A stretch of DNA of 54,136 bases, from the NCBI GenBank assembly GCA_900548305.1, contig URJZ01000009.1:1-54136 (forward strand), read 5' to 3'. Origin of the DNA: an uncultured Oscillospiraceae bacterium (GTDB lineage Bacteria > Bacillota > Clostridia > Oscillospirales > Acutalibacteraceae). This document shows positions 42,657-51,687 of this stretch, piece by piece (position 1 is the first letter of the stretch; each line of letters opens with the position of its first letter). The notes beneath the pieces are model-generated. The model made no database searches and was not told where the DNA came from. It was given only the letters and a program-made list of their open reading frames with translations. The translations under genes were made by a program, and so were the position numbers.

Positions 42657-43588
42657 ATTTCTTCCCCCTTTATGCTTTCTAATGTTTTTGTTAGTGAGGC
42701 AACATCCTCTACCTGATATATAGAAACATCTTTGGAAATCTTTTTGATAAATCCGCTCAATACCTTGCCCGGACCTATTTCTAAAAATGTATCAATTCCT
42801 TTATCAAGCATATAGCGAATACTATCTTCCAAATAGACAGAAGACATAATTTGCTTTGTTAATAAGCCTGCAACGCTTTCACCTGACTGAAGCTCTTGGG
42901 CAGTTGTATTGAAAACCACAGGTATGTTCATATTTCCAAAGGAAACTTGATTTAATTTTTCAGCCAATTTTTGAGAAGCAGACTCAAGCAAAGAAGTATG
43001 GAATGGACCACTTACATTCAGGGGAACCACACGTTTGGCTTTCAATTCCAAAGCCGCTTCGGCAGCTTTATCTACTGCAGCAACTTCACCGCCAATGACA
43101 ATTTGTCCCGGACAATTATAGTTTGCAGCTTGTACTAAACCTACTTTGGAACCTTCCGTTACTGCCTGCTCTACCAACGCTCTGTCAAGCCCCAGCACAG
43201 CAACCATTTTACTTTCAATTCCCTGCACCGCTTCCTCCATAACCTGTCCGCGGTAACGAACCAAATCCAGTGCGGTCGTTTGGTCAAATACTCCTGCTGC
43301 ATAAAGAGCAGAATATTCACCTAAGCTTAAACCTGCTGCCATTTGAGGAACAATTCCTTGCTCTTTTAGTACCTCAGTAATTGCAATGGCAGTCGCTACC
43401 ATGCACGGCTGTGTATACTGTGTTTGAGATAATTGTTCCATTGGTCCTTCAAAACAAAGTTTTTTCACATCAAAGTCCAAATCGATGCTGTCAAATACTT
43501 GTTTTGCAACAGGATATGTTTCATACAATTCCTGTCCCATACCTACTGCTTGGCTGCCTTGACCGGCATATACAAATGCAAGTTTCAT
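42653..43588 (-). CDS. fabD: Malonyl-CoA:ACP transacylase FabD
   Basis: 311 residues. GQGSQAVGMGQEL lies at the N-terminus and the catalytic serine is in GLSLGEYSALYAAG near residue 92. The HTSLL histidine motif (PFHTSLL) near residue 198 completes the pair. It loads malonyl groups onto ACP. I choose the ATG at 43588 where the family begins; the frame opens four codons earlier. It overlaps fabG by 4 bases. Confidence 0.95.
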   Translation of the reverse strand: MKLAFVYAGQGSQAVGMGQELYETYPVAKQVFDSIDLDFDVKKLCFEGPMEQLSQTQYTQPCMVATAIAITEVLKEQGIVPQMAAGLSLGEYSALYAAGVFDQTTALDLVRYRGQVMEEAVQGIESKMVAVLGLDRALVEQAVTEGSKVGLVQAANYNCPGQIVIGGEVAAVDKAAEAALELKAKRVVPLNVSGPFHTSLLESASQKLAEKLNQVSFGNMNIPVVFNTTAQELQSGESVAGLLTKQIMSSVYLEDSIRYMLDKGIDTFLEIGPGKVLSGFIKKISKDVSIYQVEDVASLTKTLESIKGEEI

Positions 43589-43622
43589 TTTATTCACCAT
43601 ACCTTTTCTAAGGAAAAATCAA

Positions 43623-44696
43623 TCATTCACCACTTTGATATTCCGTCATAATTTCATCTATAATGTCTTTTACGTGAACAATCTCTTTCATGCGGTAACC
43701 GTTGCTGCCACAAAAGAATAATCCATCTTCCCAATTACCTTTTGCCGCTTCTGTCAGTGCTGTAGTAATACAAAAAGCTGCTACTTTTGGGTCACAAGGC
43801 CTCAAACATACCAAACAACGGTTAATTTTTTCTTTTTCTCCTCGCAGTAAACGTTCCACAAACGGAGATCGCAGTGCTCTACCCGGCATTCCTACCGTAC
43901 TTTTGATTAAAACAATATCTTCCGGTTTTACATTTAGATAACGCTCTTTATATGCAAGGCTTGCATCACATTCGTGTGTTGCAATAAAGCGTGTTGCAAT
44001 CTGTGCGCCTGCTGCCCCCATGTCGGTAAATTTCTTTACGTCATATCCTGTGTATACACCACCTGCTACAAACACAGGAATGTTTACATTATATTTTTCT
44101 TCAAATGTTTTAACTATTTTCTGTACGTCTTGAAAAATTTCTTCTAATGTTTGTTCTCGGTTTTCGGATAATTCCTCCATAGGAAAACCAAGATGTCCGC
44201 CTGCTTGACTGCCCTCTACTACGATAAAATCAGGCAAACGGTCGTGCTTTTTTTTCCATGACTGACAAATAACTCTTGCAGATTTACCTGAAGAAACAAT
44301 CGGTGCAATGGCAATATCCGCATCACCTACAATTGCAGGTAATTCCAACGGAATACCCGCTCCGGAAATAATAGCGTCTGCACCGCCTTCAATAGCTGCT
44401 TTTACCATTTGGTCATAATAACGTAACGCTACCATTACATTAATTCCGACCATACCATTGCCGCCTGCAATTTCTTTGGCTTTATGGATTTCATTTTTAA
44501 TTTCTGCCAAATTATCTTCCAAAAAGTTCTGCCAGAAATCCTCACGGCGATATCCTGTATGGGCTGTCGAAATAACCCCCATACCTCCGCATTTAGCAAC
44601 ATGCCCTGCCAAATTCCCTAAGGAAACGCCAACACCCATTCCGCCTTGAATAATCGGCACTTGTAATGTTTTATTTCTAATTTGTATTGTTTGCAT
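43623..44696 (-). CDS. Nitronate monooxygenase/FabK-like flavoprotein with C-terminal Cys motif
   Basis: 357 residues in the 2-nitropropane dioxygenase/FabK TIM-barrel family that binds FMN. IIQGGMGVGVSLGNLAG is the N-terminal signature; FIVVEGSQAGGHLGFP and VFVAGGVYTGYDV are flavin-phosphate loops. An extra C-terminal segment carries CLVCLRPCDPKVAAFC. It lies directly between fabK and fabD, 3 bases after the fabK stop. It could be a second enoyl-ACP reductase, a nitronate oxidase, or a specialised step such as unsaturated fatty acid formation; the sequence does not decide. Confidence 0.85.
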   Translation of the reverse strand: MQTIQIRNKTLQVPIIQGGMGVGVSLGNLAGHVAKCGGMGVISTAHTGYRREDFWQNFLEDNLAEIKNEIHKAKEIAGGNGMVGINVMVALRYYDQMVKAAIEGGADAIISGAGIPLELPAIVGDADIAIAPIVSSGKSARVICQSWKKKHDRLPDFIVVEGSQAGGHLGFPMEELSENREQTLEEIFQDVQKIVKTFEEKYNVNIPVFVAGGVYTGYDVKKFTDMGAAGAQIATRFIATHECDASLAYKERYLNVKPEDIVLIKSTVGMPGRALRSPFVERLLRGEKEKINRCLVCLRPCDPKVAAFCITTALTEAAKGNWEDGLFFCGSNGYRMKEIVHVKDIIDEIMTEYQSGE

Positions 44697-44699
44697 ATT

Positions 44700-45632
44700 T
44701 TAAACTTCCTTTTCTAATGCTAAATATGCCTCTTTGTAGTCTTTAAACAAATCATCAATAATTTCTTTTAGAGGTTTGATTTCATTACATAAACCTGCAA
44801 CTTGACCGGCCATTAAAGAACCATTTTGTACATCGCCATCAACAACAGCTTTTCTCAAAGATCCAAGTGTATATAATTCCAATTCCTCTGCACTGGCACC
44901 TTCTTTTTCTCGTTTGATATACTCACGTGCCATTTTATTTCTTAAAATACGAACAGGAGTACCACCAATTCTTCCGGTAACAATGGTATCGGTGTCACCT
45001 GCTTTACAAATTGCTTCTTTATAATTTTGATGAATTGGGCATTCTTCTGAAACCAGCAAACAGGTACCTACCTGTACACCGCTTGCCCCCAAAGCAAAAG
45101 CTGCCAATACTTGACGTCCTGTTGCAATGCCTCCGGCTGCAATTACAGGTACGCTCACAGCATCTACTACTTGAGGAACTAATGAAAATGTTGTTAGTTC
45201 ACCAATATGACCACCTGCTTCGGTGCCCTCTACAATAATAGCATCAGCACCGCTGCGTTCCAAACGTTTTGCCAAAGCAACAGTCGCAGCAACCGGCAGC
45301 ACTTTTAAACCTGCTTCTTTCCATGCTACCATGTATTTTCCCGGATTACCCGCTCCTGTTGTAACCACTTTGATATTTTCATCAATTACCATTTGCGCAA
45401 TGGCGTCCACATCCGGATTCATCAACATAATATTTACGCCGAACGGTTTATCCGTCAGTTCTCTGCATCTGTGAATTTGTTCACGCAATGTTTCTGCATT
45501 CATACTGCCGGCAGCAATCAAACCTAAGCCGCCAGCATTAGATACCGCTGCTGCGAACTCACCAGTTGCTATATTGGCCATGCCCCCCTGTATTAAGGGA
45601 TATTTTGTACCTAAAAGGTCTGCTAATTTCAT
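44700..45632 (-). CDS. fabK: Enoyl-ACP reductase II FabK
   Basis: 310 residues, FMN-dependent TIM barrel. KYPLIQGGMANIATGEFAAA at the start, VEGTEAGGHIG near residue 141 and VIAAGGIATGRQVLAAF near 175 are the FabK pattern. It reduces enoyl-ACP with NADH and replaces FabI, which makes its hosts insensitive to triclosan. The ATG at 45632 is preceded by GGAGG at 5 bases. It follows fabH by 51 bases. Confidence 0.93.
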   Translation of the reverse strand: MKLADLLGTKYPLIQGGMANIATGEFAAAVSNAGGLGLIAAGSMNAETLREQIHRCRELTDKPFGVNIMLMNPDVDAIAQMVIDENIKVVTTGAGNPGKYMVAWKEAGLKVLPVAATVALAKRLERSGADAIIVEGTEAGGHIGELTTFSLVPQVVDAVSVPVIAAGGIATGRQVLAAFALGASGVQVGTCLLVSEECPIHQNYKEAICKAGDTDTIVTGRIGGTPVRILRNKMAREYIKREKEGASAEELELYTLGSLRKAVVDGDVQNGSLMAGQVAGLCNEIKPLKEIIDDLFKDYKEAYLALEKEV

Positions 45633-45683
45633 TGATACCTCCACTAATCTGCTCATACATAAAACTTCTATTGATATTTTATA

Positions 45684-46640
45684 TTACCATTCCAAATAAA
45701 TGGTACCCCAAGTAAGACCTGCTCCAAAACCCACCAGTAATAATTTCATACCTTTTTTTAAGAGTCCTTTTTGATTCATTTCATCCAGCATAATCGGAAT
45801 ACTTGCGGCCGAAGTATTTCCGTATTCTTCAATATTAGAGTAAAGTTGTTCCTCTTTGATTTTTAAACGTTTGCTAATAGATGAAATAATACGGGCATTG
45901 GCCTGATGAAATAAAATATAGTCCATTTGATCTATATGATAATCCAAGTCAGCTAACACTTGTTTAATAGATTGTACAGGAGATTCCACCGCAAACTTGA
46001 ATACTTCCTGTCCATTCATTTTACAATAAGATGGTTTTTGATTACCGGCAAACGGCACCCCTGGAATATGAATATGTTCAGCTTCCACATCGCCTCTTGA
46101 AGAAATCACTTCATAAAATTTGGCATTAGAATTATGTTTTGCTACAACTGCACCTGCACCGTCTCCAAACAAAATACATGTGGAACGATCTGTATAGTCC
46201 AGCATTTTAGAAAAAACTTCCGCACCAATTACCAACGCAAGTTTGTCAGGACGTGTTGCCAGCATTGCATTTGCAATGGAAAGTGCATATACAAATCCTG
46301 TGCAGGCAGCATTCATATCAAACGCCATCACTTGTTCGTTTAAACCTAATTGCTTTTGCAGCATACATGCGACAGAAGGCATGATGTGATCCGCACTGCA
46401 AGTTGCTACAATGATAAATCCAATATCTTCTTTAGACACGCCACTATTTTCAAGCGCTCTTTTAGCGGCTTGATATGCCAATTCAGAAGTGTTTTCCGTC
46501 TGACTGATATGGCGTTTTTTTATACCGGTTCTGGGATAAATCCATTCATCACTTGTATCTACCATTGTAGATAAATCGTCATTACTTAATGTGTGGCTTG
46601 GTGTATAACACCCTGTTCCTAAAATATCAATTCCGCTCAT
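45684..46640 (-). CDS. fabH: 3-oxoacyl-ACP synthase III FabH
   Basis: 318 residues. The catalytic Cys is in DMNAACTGFVYAL near residue 112, His in YILFHQANARII near 246, and Asn in EYGNTSAASIPIML near 276. It starts fatty-acid synthesis by condensing acyl-CoA with malonyl-ACP. An AAGGAG box precedes the ATG. It lies 24 bases after the accA stop. Confidence 0.97.
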   Translation of the reverse strand: MSGIDILGTGCYTPSHTLSNDDLSTMVDTSDEWIYPRTGIKKRHISQTENTSELAYQAAKRALENSGVSKEDIGFIIVATCSADHIMPSVACMLQKQLGLNEQVMAFDMNAACTGFVYALSIANAMLATRPDKLALVIGAEVFSKMLDYTDRSTCILFGDGAGAVVAKHNSNAKFYEVISSRGDVEAEHIHIPGVPFAGNQKPSYCKMNGQEVFKFAVESPVQSIKQVLADLDYHIDQMDYILFHQANARIISSISKRLKIKEEQLYSNIEEYGNTSAASIPIMLDEMNQKGLLKKGMKLLLVGFGAGLTWGTIYLEW

Positions 46641-46664
46641 ACAATCTCCTTGCTTATTCTATGA

Positions 46665-47615
46665 TCAAATACCGCTGCAATCACCAATACTACGGAATTT
46701 TTTATAGCGTTGATCTAGCAATGCACGTTCGCTTAATTTGCAAAGTGCCGCTAACTCATTGCTTAACAAATCTCTTAATTGTGCATAAATGACTTCGGCG
46801 TGTTCATTTAAATTGCCCATAGGTTCTTTTACAATCACATCAACTATATTAAATGCATATAAATCCTGTGCGGTCAACTTCATGATCTCGCTGGCTTCCT
46901 GTGCTCTTGTACTGTCTTTCCATAAAATAGTAGCAAAGCCTTCCGGAGATAAAATAGAGTACACAGCATTTTCCAGCATCCAAATACGGTTTGCCACAGA
47001 CAACGCCAAAGCTCCCCCACTGCCACCTTCACCAATTACAATACTAATAACAGGTACAGTTAAGTTGCACATTTCCATTAAATTACGCGCAATTGCCTCT
47101 CCTTGACCATGCTCTTCTGCCTCAATTCCCGGATATGCGCCTGCTGTATCAATAAATGTAACAATAGGTCTTTTAAATTTTTCAGCCTGTTTCATTAAGC
47201 GCAATGCTTTTCGATACCCTTCCGGATTTGGCATACCAAAATTACACAACAAATTTTCTTCTAAATTTTTACCTTTTTGGTGGCCGATTACCGTAACAGG
47301 CATATCGTGAAACATAGCAATACCGCCGATAATGGAATGGTCATCACGATACAAACGGTCACCACGCTGTTCAAAAAAATTATCAAACAGATTTTCAATA
47401 TAATCACGTACATTAGGGCGTGTTGCTTTACGCGCCAAATATACTTTATCGTAACTGGATAAATTGGCATATGCTTTGGTCATAATTTTATTTCTTGCCT
47501 TTTCCAGTTCATCCTTAATTGTTTCAAAATTTACATCAGGTGTATCTTTTTGTTCTAACTGACGAATTTCTTCATCAATTTTTCTGATTTGTGCCTCTGC
47601 TTCTTGAATAGACAT
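46665..47615 (-). CDS. accA: Acetyl-CoA carboxylase carboxyltransferase alpha subunit
   Basis: 316 residues with the N-terminal coiled helices and the ClpP/crotonase core (FIDTAGAYPGIEAEEHGQGE, SIVIGEGGSGGALA). The pair AccA/AccD transfers CO2 from biotin to acetyl-CoA to make malonyl-CoA. The start shares one base with the accD stop. Confidence 0.97.
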   Translation of the reverse strand: MSIQEAEAQIRKIDEEIRQLEQKDTPDVNFETIKDELEKARNKIMTKAYANLSSYDKVYLARKATRPNVRDYIENLFDNFFEQRGDRLYRDDHSIIGGIAMFHDMPVTVIGHQKGKNLEENLLCNFGMPNPEGYRKALRLMKQAEKFKRPIVTFIDTAGAYPGIEAEEHGQGEAIARNLMEMCNLTVPVISIVIGEGGSGGALALSVANRIWMLENAVYSILSPEGFATILWKDSTRAQEASEIMKLTAQDLYAFNIVDVIVKEPMGNLNEHAEVIYAQLRDLLSNELAALCKLSERALLDQRYKKFRSIGDCSGI

Positions 47616-48505
47616 TATAGCGTTGCCTCCCTTGCATGAAGTTTTAATAACAACGCAATGGTAGCACGCATTTTTTTACGTTCCACCACTTGGTCAAGAA
47701 ATCCTTGCTGTTGTAAAAATTCAGAACGTTGAAAGCCTTCCGGCAATTTTTGTTTAATAGTTTGCTCAATTACCCTAGGACCGGCAAAACCAATCAACGC
47801 TTTTGGTTCGGCCAACATAATGTCTCCTAAAGAAGCAAAGCTTGCAGTAACACCGCCCGTGGTAGGATGTGTGAAATAAGATATATATAGTAGTCCTGCT
47901 GCATTATGCTTTGCCAGTGCATTACTTGTTTTCGCCATCTGCATCAAAGAAACAATACCTTCCTGCATTCTGGCACCGCCGGAAGCGCTGAAGATAAGTA
48001 AAGGCAAACGACGTTTGGTTGCATACTCAATTGCACGGGTAATTTTTTCACCCACAACGCTGCCCATGCTTCCCATTAAAAAACGGCTGTCCATAACACC
48101 AATTACTACACGGTAGCCTCCTACCTTTGCAACACCTGTCACAACCGCATCATTCAAGCCTGTTGTCTTTTCCAAATGGCTTAATTTTTGAGTATAGTTT
48201 GGAAAGCCCAGCACGTTTTGTGTTTTTAGGCGAGGAGTAATTTCACGAAAGCTTCCTTTGTCTACTAACATTTGAATACGATCCGCAGCCGTAATCTTAA
48301 AATGATGACCACATCCGGGACAAACATAAAAGTTTTTCTGCACATCTTCACTCAAAAATCCTTGTTCACATTCCGGACATTTGGTATACAACCCTTCCGG
48401 AATATTGGAAGTATTACTAGTAGCTTTTTTTGCTTCTTTGGGTTTATGGAGCAAATTTTTAATGATATTTAATTTCTCTTTGCGCTCTTTAAACAGTTCT
48501 TCCAT
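47615..48505 (-). CDS. accD: Acetyl-CoA carboxylase carboxyltransferase beta subunit
   Basis: 296 residues. The N-terminal zinc ribbon has CPECEQGF and CPGCGHHFKI (four Cys), typical of AccD. IFSASGGARMQEG and TGGVTASFA are core crotonase-fold segments. It works as a heterotetramer with AccA. The stop of accC is immediately upstream, so translation is coupled. Confidence 0.97.
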   Translation of the reverse strand: MEELFKERKEKLNIIKNLLHKPKEAKKATSNTSNIPEGLYTKCPECEQGFLSEDVQKNFYVCPGCGHHFKITAADRIQMLVDKGSFREITPRLKTQNVLGFPNYTQKLSHLEKTTGLNDAVVTGVAKVGGYRVVIGVMDSRFLMGSMGSVVGEKITRAIEYATKRRLPLLIFSASGGARMQEGIVSLMQMAKTSNALAKHNAAGLLYISYFTHPTTGGVTASFASLGDIMLAEPKALIGFAGPRVIEQTIKQKLPEGFQRSEFLQQQGFLDQVVERKKMRATIALLLKLHAREATL

Positions 48506-49858
48506 TTATTTCACCAATTTCTCTAGGTTTTTCTCAATAAAGCTGGTATCAAAATCACCTTTGGCAAAAGCCTCGCTCTGTAAAATCATATAATGCAGGT
48601 CGATATTAGTATCAACTCCCTGCACAATCATTTCTTCCAAAGCACGGCACATACGGTGAATGGCTTCATCTCTTGTATTGCCATGTACAATCAATTTTGC
48701 AATCATGGAGTCATAGGTTGGCGGAATTTTATATCCTTGGTATAAAGCTGAATCTACACGCACACCAAAACCACCAGGCAAATTAATACCCTGTACCTCA
48801 CCCGGACAAGGAAGAAATCCTTCTTTTGGATTTTCTGCATTAATTCGGCATTCAATCGAATGACCGTTTAACTTCACATCTTCTTGTTGAAAAGAAAGCG
48901 GACAATTTGCCGCAATCAAAATTTGTTCGCGAACCAAATCAATTCCGGTAATCATTTCCGTAATTGGATGTTCTACTTGAATTCGAGTATTCATCTCAAT
49001 AAAGTAATAATTTCCCTCTTTATCCAATACATACTCAATGGTACCTGCATTACGATAGCCTGCAGCTTTTGCCGCTTGTACCGCATGCTGACCCATACGC
49101 TCACGCAGTTCCGGAGTTAAAGCTGTGGAGGGTGCCTCCTCAATTAACTTCTGATTGCGTCGCTGAATAGAACAGTCACGTTCTCCCAAATGTACTATGT
49201 TTCCAAAATTATCAGCCATAATTTGAAACTCAATATGTTTTGGATTAAGTACCAATTTTTCTAAATATACATCATCATCATTGAAACAAGCTTTTGCTTC
49301 TGTTTTTGCCGCTGTAAACGCCTCATCGAACTCTTCCGGTGTAAAGGCTTTGCGCATACCGCGGCCTCCACCACCTGCAGAAGCTTTTATCAATACAGGA
49401 AATCCGATTTCCTGCGCGGCTTTTCTTGCTTCTTCCAATGTATCTACACTACCGTTAGAACCGGGAACCACAGGTACCCCCGCTTCCATCATCAAAGCAC
49501 GGGCAGCTGATTTATTACCCATTTTGTCAATGACATCTCCGTCCGGACCAATGAATGTAATTCCACAAGTTTTTACCAAACGAGCAAATGTTGCATTTTC
49601 CGACAGAAAGCCAAATCCGGGATGAATTGCATCTACTCCCAGAGCAGTTGCTGCGGAAAGTATATTTTTCATATTTAAATAGCTTTCGGCAGATTTGGCC
49701 GGTCCAATACAAACAGCCTCATCGGCCAATTGTACATGCAGAGCATTGCGGTCTGCTTCGGAGTATACCGCAACCGTTTCAATTCCCAATTCTTTACAGG
49801 CACGAATAATACGTACTGCAATTTCTCCGCGGTTTGCAATTAATATTTTCTGAAACAT
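48506..49858 (-). CDS. accC: Biotin carboxylase
   Basis: 450 residues with the ATP-grasp fold. It has KILIANRGEIAVRIIRACKE at the start, the glycine-rich loop KASAGGGGRGMRKAF, and ERDCSIQRRNQKLIEEAPS plus EMNTRIQVEHPITEMITGID with the metal-binding Glu/Asn. It carboxylates biotin on AccB using ATP and bicarbonate. It starts 23 bases after the accB stop. Confidence 0.98.
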   Translation of the reverse strand: MFQKILIANRGEIAVRIIRACKELGIETVAVYSEADRNALHVQLADEAVCIGPAKSAESYLNMKNILSAATALGVDAIHPGFGFLSENATFARLVKTCGITFIGPDGDVIDKMGNKSAARALMMEAGVPVVPGSNGSVDTLEEARKAAQEIGFPVLIKASAGGGGRGMRKAFTPEEFDEAFTAAKTEAKACFNDDDVYLEKLVLNPKHIEFQIMADNFGNIVHLGERDCSIQRRNQKLIEEAPSTALTPELRERMGQHAVQAAKAAGYRNAGTIEYVLDKEGNYYFIEMNTRIQVEHPITEMITGIDLVREQILIAANCPLSFQQEDVKLNGHSIECRINAENPKEGFLPCPGEVQGINLPGGFGVRVDSALYQGYKIPPTYDSMIAKLIVHGNTRDEAIHRMCRALEEMIVQGVDTNIDLHYMILQSEAFAKGDFDTSFIEKNLEKLVK

Positions 49859-49881
49859 GAATTGTCCACCTTAATCCTTTG

Positions 49882-50343
49882 TTAGCATTCTTTAATCAGC
49901 ATAATTGTTTGGTCATATTCTACCAAACCTTCATTTTTTGCAAGAATTTCAGTAATTTCGCCGGAAACAGGCGCTTTAATTTCATTCATCATTTTCATTG
50001 CTTCAATAATACACAGTGTTTGGCCTTTTTGAACTCTATCTCCCACTTGTACATAAGCCGGAGCATCAGGTGCACTGGCACTGTAAAAAACACCAACAAC
50101 AGGAGATTTCACAGGTGTACCCTCCTGCTGTTCACTAGTAGAAACCACTGGTGCCGCTGTCGGGACAGCTGTCGGTGCAGCGGAAACAGCAGCCGGCATA
50201 ACTGCAGAATGTGCCGCTACAATTGGTTGAACCGGCTCTTCTTTTTCCAGTTTCAGTTTTACATCATCTATTTCTAGAGAAAGCTTATAAATATCTGAAT
50301 CATTAAATTCCTTCATTAGGTCTTTGATATCTTGTAAATTCAT
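49882..50343 (-). CDS. accB: Biotin carboxyl carrier protein of acetyl-CoA carboxylase
   Basis: 153 residues. N-terminal helical region, a linker rich in Ala, Pro and Val (AAPTAVPTAAPVVST), then the biotinyl domain with the lysine in IIEAMKMMNEIKAP. First gene of the operon; an AAGGAGTATG box lies upstream. A promoter is visible 80 bases upstream. Confidence 0.96.
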   Translation of the reverse strand: MNLQDIKDLMKEFNDSDIYKLSLEIDDVKLKLEKEEPVQPIVAAHSAVMPAAVSAAPTAVPTAAPVVSTSEQQEGTPVKSPVVGVFYSASAPDAPAYVQVGDRVQKGQTLCIIEAMKMMNEIKAPVSGEITEILAKNEGLVEYDQTIMLIKEC

Positions 50344-50424
50344 AAATTACATACTCCTTCAATCTAAAAACAATTTAATTCCGCTATCCAAAAATAAAAT
50401 TATCAACATAGTTATACAACATAT

Positions 50425-50453
50425 ATTATAAAGGATTTGCCATATAAAGTAAA
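50425..50453 (-). promoter_or_regulatory. Promoter of the acc/fab operon
   Basis: TTTACT (50453-50448), 17 bases, TATAAT (50430-50425) on the minus strand, giving a leader of about 75 bases. No clear FapR or FabT site overlaps it. Confidence 0.6.
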
Positions 50454-51120
50454 CACTTATCCTCTGCAAAATGTAAGCTAAATTGTAAACATTCTATAAA
50501 ATAACACGCCTTAATTTGATAATATGCGTAATGATACCACTTTTTTCTCTAAGAAGTGACACACTTGGATATTATTAGAGTTTATGATTTTGATGAAAAA
50601 ACACTTTTTTGCTACCTAAGTCTGTAACATCAATAATAGGCGCATATGGTTATAATATAAATTACGAATAGAATTATTTTACCTTATTTTTGCTTTATAG
50701 GTGTGTACAAATTTTGAAATCAGAGCATAGTATATATAGTTATGCCCTCAATAGACAATGAAAGAAATATTGATGCATGCCGCTTTATTGCACCTTCGTA
50801 ACCTTTCTGATATGATATACATATCCTATAAACAGAATCATTTTCAATGATTTTGTACAAGCCACTATAGCAATTCAACTTGCACCATCTATTTTCCTCT
50901 TTTTATGATATAACTAAGGTGAATCACATCGTCTCATTTTAACAAGTTGTTTCGGAATATTGATTGATACAACAAAAAATCGTCTCCAAAAGACGATTTT
51001 TCTGTTTTTTCTCTCTAAATTCTGATACTTTTCTCTTGACCTTCATCAAACATTCACATAACAGGCTTATACTAAAAATGTACTCAACAGTAGTACTCTT
51101 TCATACTTCTTTTCATTCCT
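50454..51120. other. Gene-less region between the fatty-acid operon and the prophage edge
   Basis: AT-rich; no reading frame with a start signal. It contains a hairpin with T-runs at 50975-51001. I could not find an att-like direct repeat because the other prophage end is outside the window. Confidence 0.4.
50975..51010. terminator. Terminator-like hairpin
   Basis: AAAAATCGTCT (50975-50985) pairs with AGACGATTTTT (50991-51001) around CCAAA, with T-runs on both sides. Which transcript it ends is unclear. Confidence 0.7.
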
Positions 51121-51126
51121 TTAAAA

Positions 51127-51169
51127 TGCCAATATAAATCATTACGCATTTGATAATGTTGTATTGGCA
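51127..51169. repeat. Inverted repeat with internal helix
   Basis: TGCCAATA (51127-51134) and TATTGGCA (51162-51169), with CATTA/TAATG inside. It forms a two-step hairpin of about 43 bases without a U-tail. Confidence 0.5.
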
Positions 51170-51240
51170 CTCTCTGTATATGACACCTCCGTATTAAGAG
51201 GGTTCATATAAATTATTTCTTTTTCATATTTTTCTCCTTT

Positions 51241-51280
51241 GCCGCATCACTCCCTATTGGTGCGGCGCTCCTTTTTTACT
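51241..51280 (+). terminator. Plus-strand terminator near the prophage edge
   Basis: GCCGCATCA (51241-51249) pairs with TGGTGCGGC (51258-51266); the tail is GCTCCTTTTTT. No gene is visible on the plus strand upstream. Confidence 0.65.
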
Positions 51281-51320
51281 CTGGATTTCTGTACACCAAA
51301 ACCGTACAAATGCATAGTAT

Positions 51321-51350
51321 AAAAAGGAGGACAAAACGGGATTGTCCTCT
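51321..51350 (-). terminator. Minus-strand terminator
   Basis: GAGGACAA (51327-51334) pairs with TTGTCCTC (51342-51349), then TTTTT on the minus strand. It cuts the only long minus-strand frame of this interval. Confidence 0.6.
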
Positions 51351-51470
51351 GAATACGAAAGCACCTGGTATCAGAGTAATTGGCAGGTAGGATTCTTATG
51401 TACGGATTGAATCTATGCAGGTATTTCTTTACCGATATCACTCCTTAAAACCAACTCAACCTCACAAAAT

Positions 51471-51502
51471 AAAAAACCGTCCAAGGGGACGGCTTTTTAT
51501 TT
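51471..51502. terminator. Bidirectional terminator
   Basis: CCGTCC-AAGG-GGACGG flanked by A-rich and T-rich runs. It separates the small interval at 51.2-51.5 kb from the regulator promoter. Confidence 0.75.
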
Positions 51503-51573
51503 AATCAATTATTGGATTCCCTTATCTTCTTTTGTGTTGCGTTTCTTATCTTTACTGTGATTATATTATACTA

Positions 51574-51680
51574 TATATAGCTCTATATATAGACTGGTAT
51601 TATCCACAAATATAGAACTATATATTTGTATCGTTTGTATATAGAGCTATATAATTCAGTGTGATATACTTATATAGAGG
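51574..51680. promoter_or_regulatory. Array of palindromes over the promoter of the RHH regulator gene
   Basis: Three palindromes share the pattern TATATAG-NN-CTATATA: 51574-51589 (centre CT), 51609-51624 (centre AA) and 51638-51653 (centre AG). A half site TATATAG lies at 51671-51677 beside the ribosome-binding site. Centres are about 35, 29 and 33 bases apart, close to three helical turns. A promoter TTGTAT (51626-51631), 18 bases, TATAAT (51650-51655) falls between and under sites 2 and 3. This suggests autoregulation by the small protein encoded downstream. Confidence 0.65.
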
Positions 51681-51687
51681 TGATTGT

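Noticed and set aside
50500..50530. FabT-like operator upstream of accB
   Set aside because: AATTTGATAAT matches only a half site and has no second arm, so it is not supported.
51247..51441. Minus-strand 64-codon frame near the prophage edge
   Set aside because: It starts at GTG right on the AAGGAG box and runs through a minus-strand terminator hairpin and a second hairpin.
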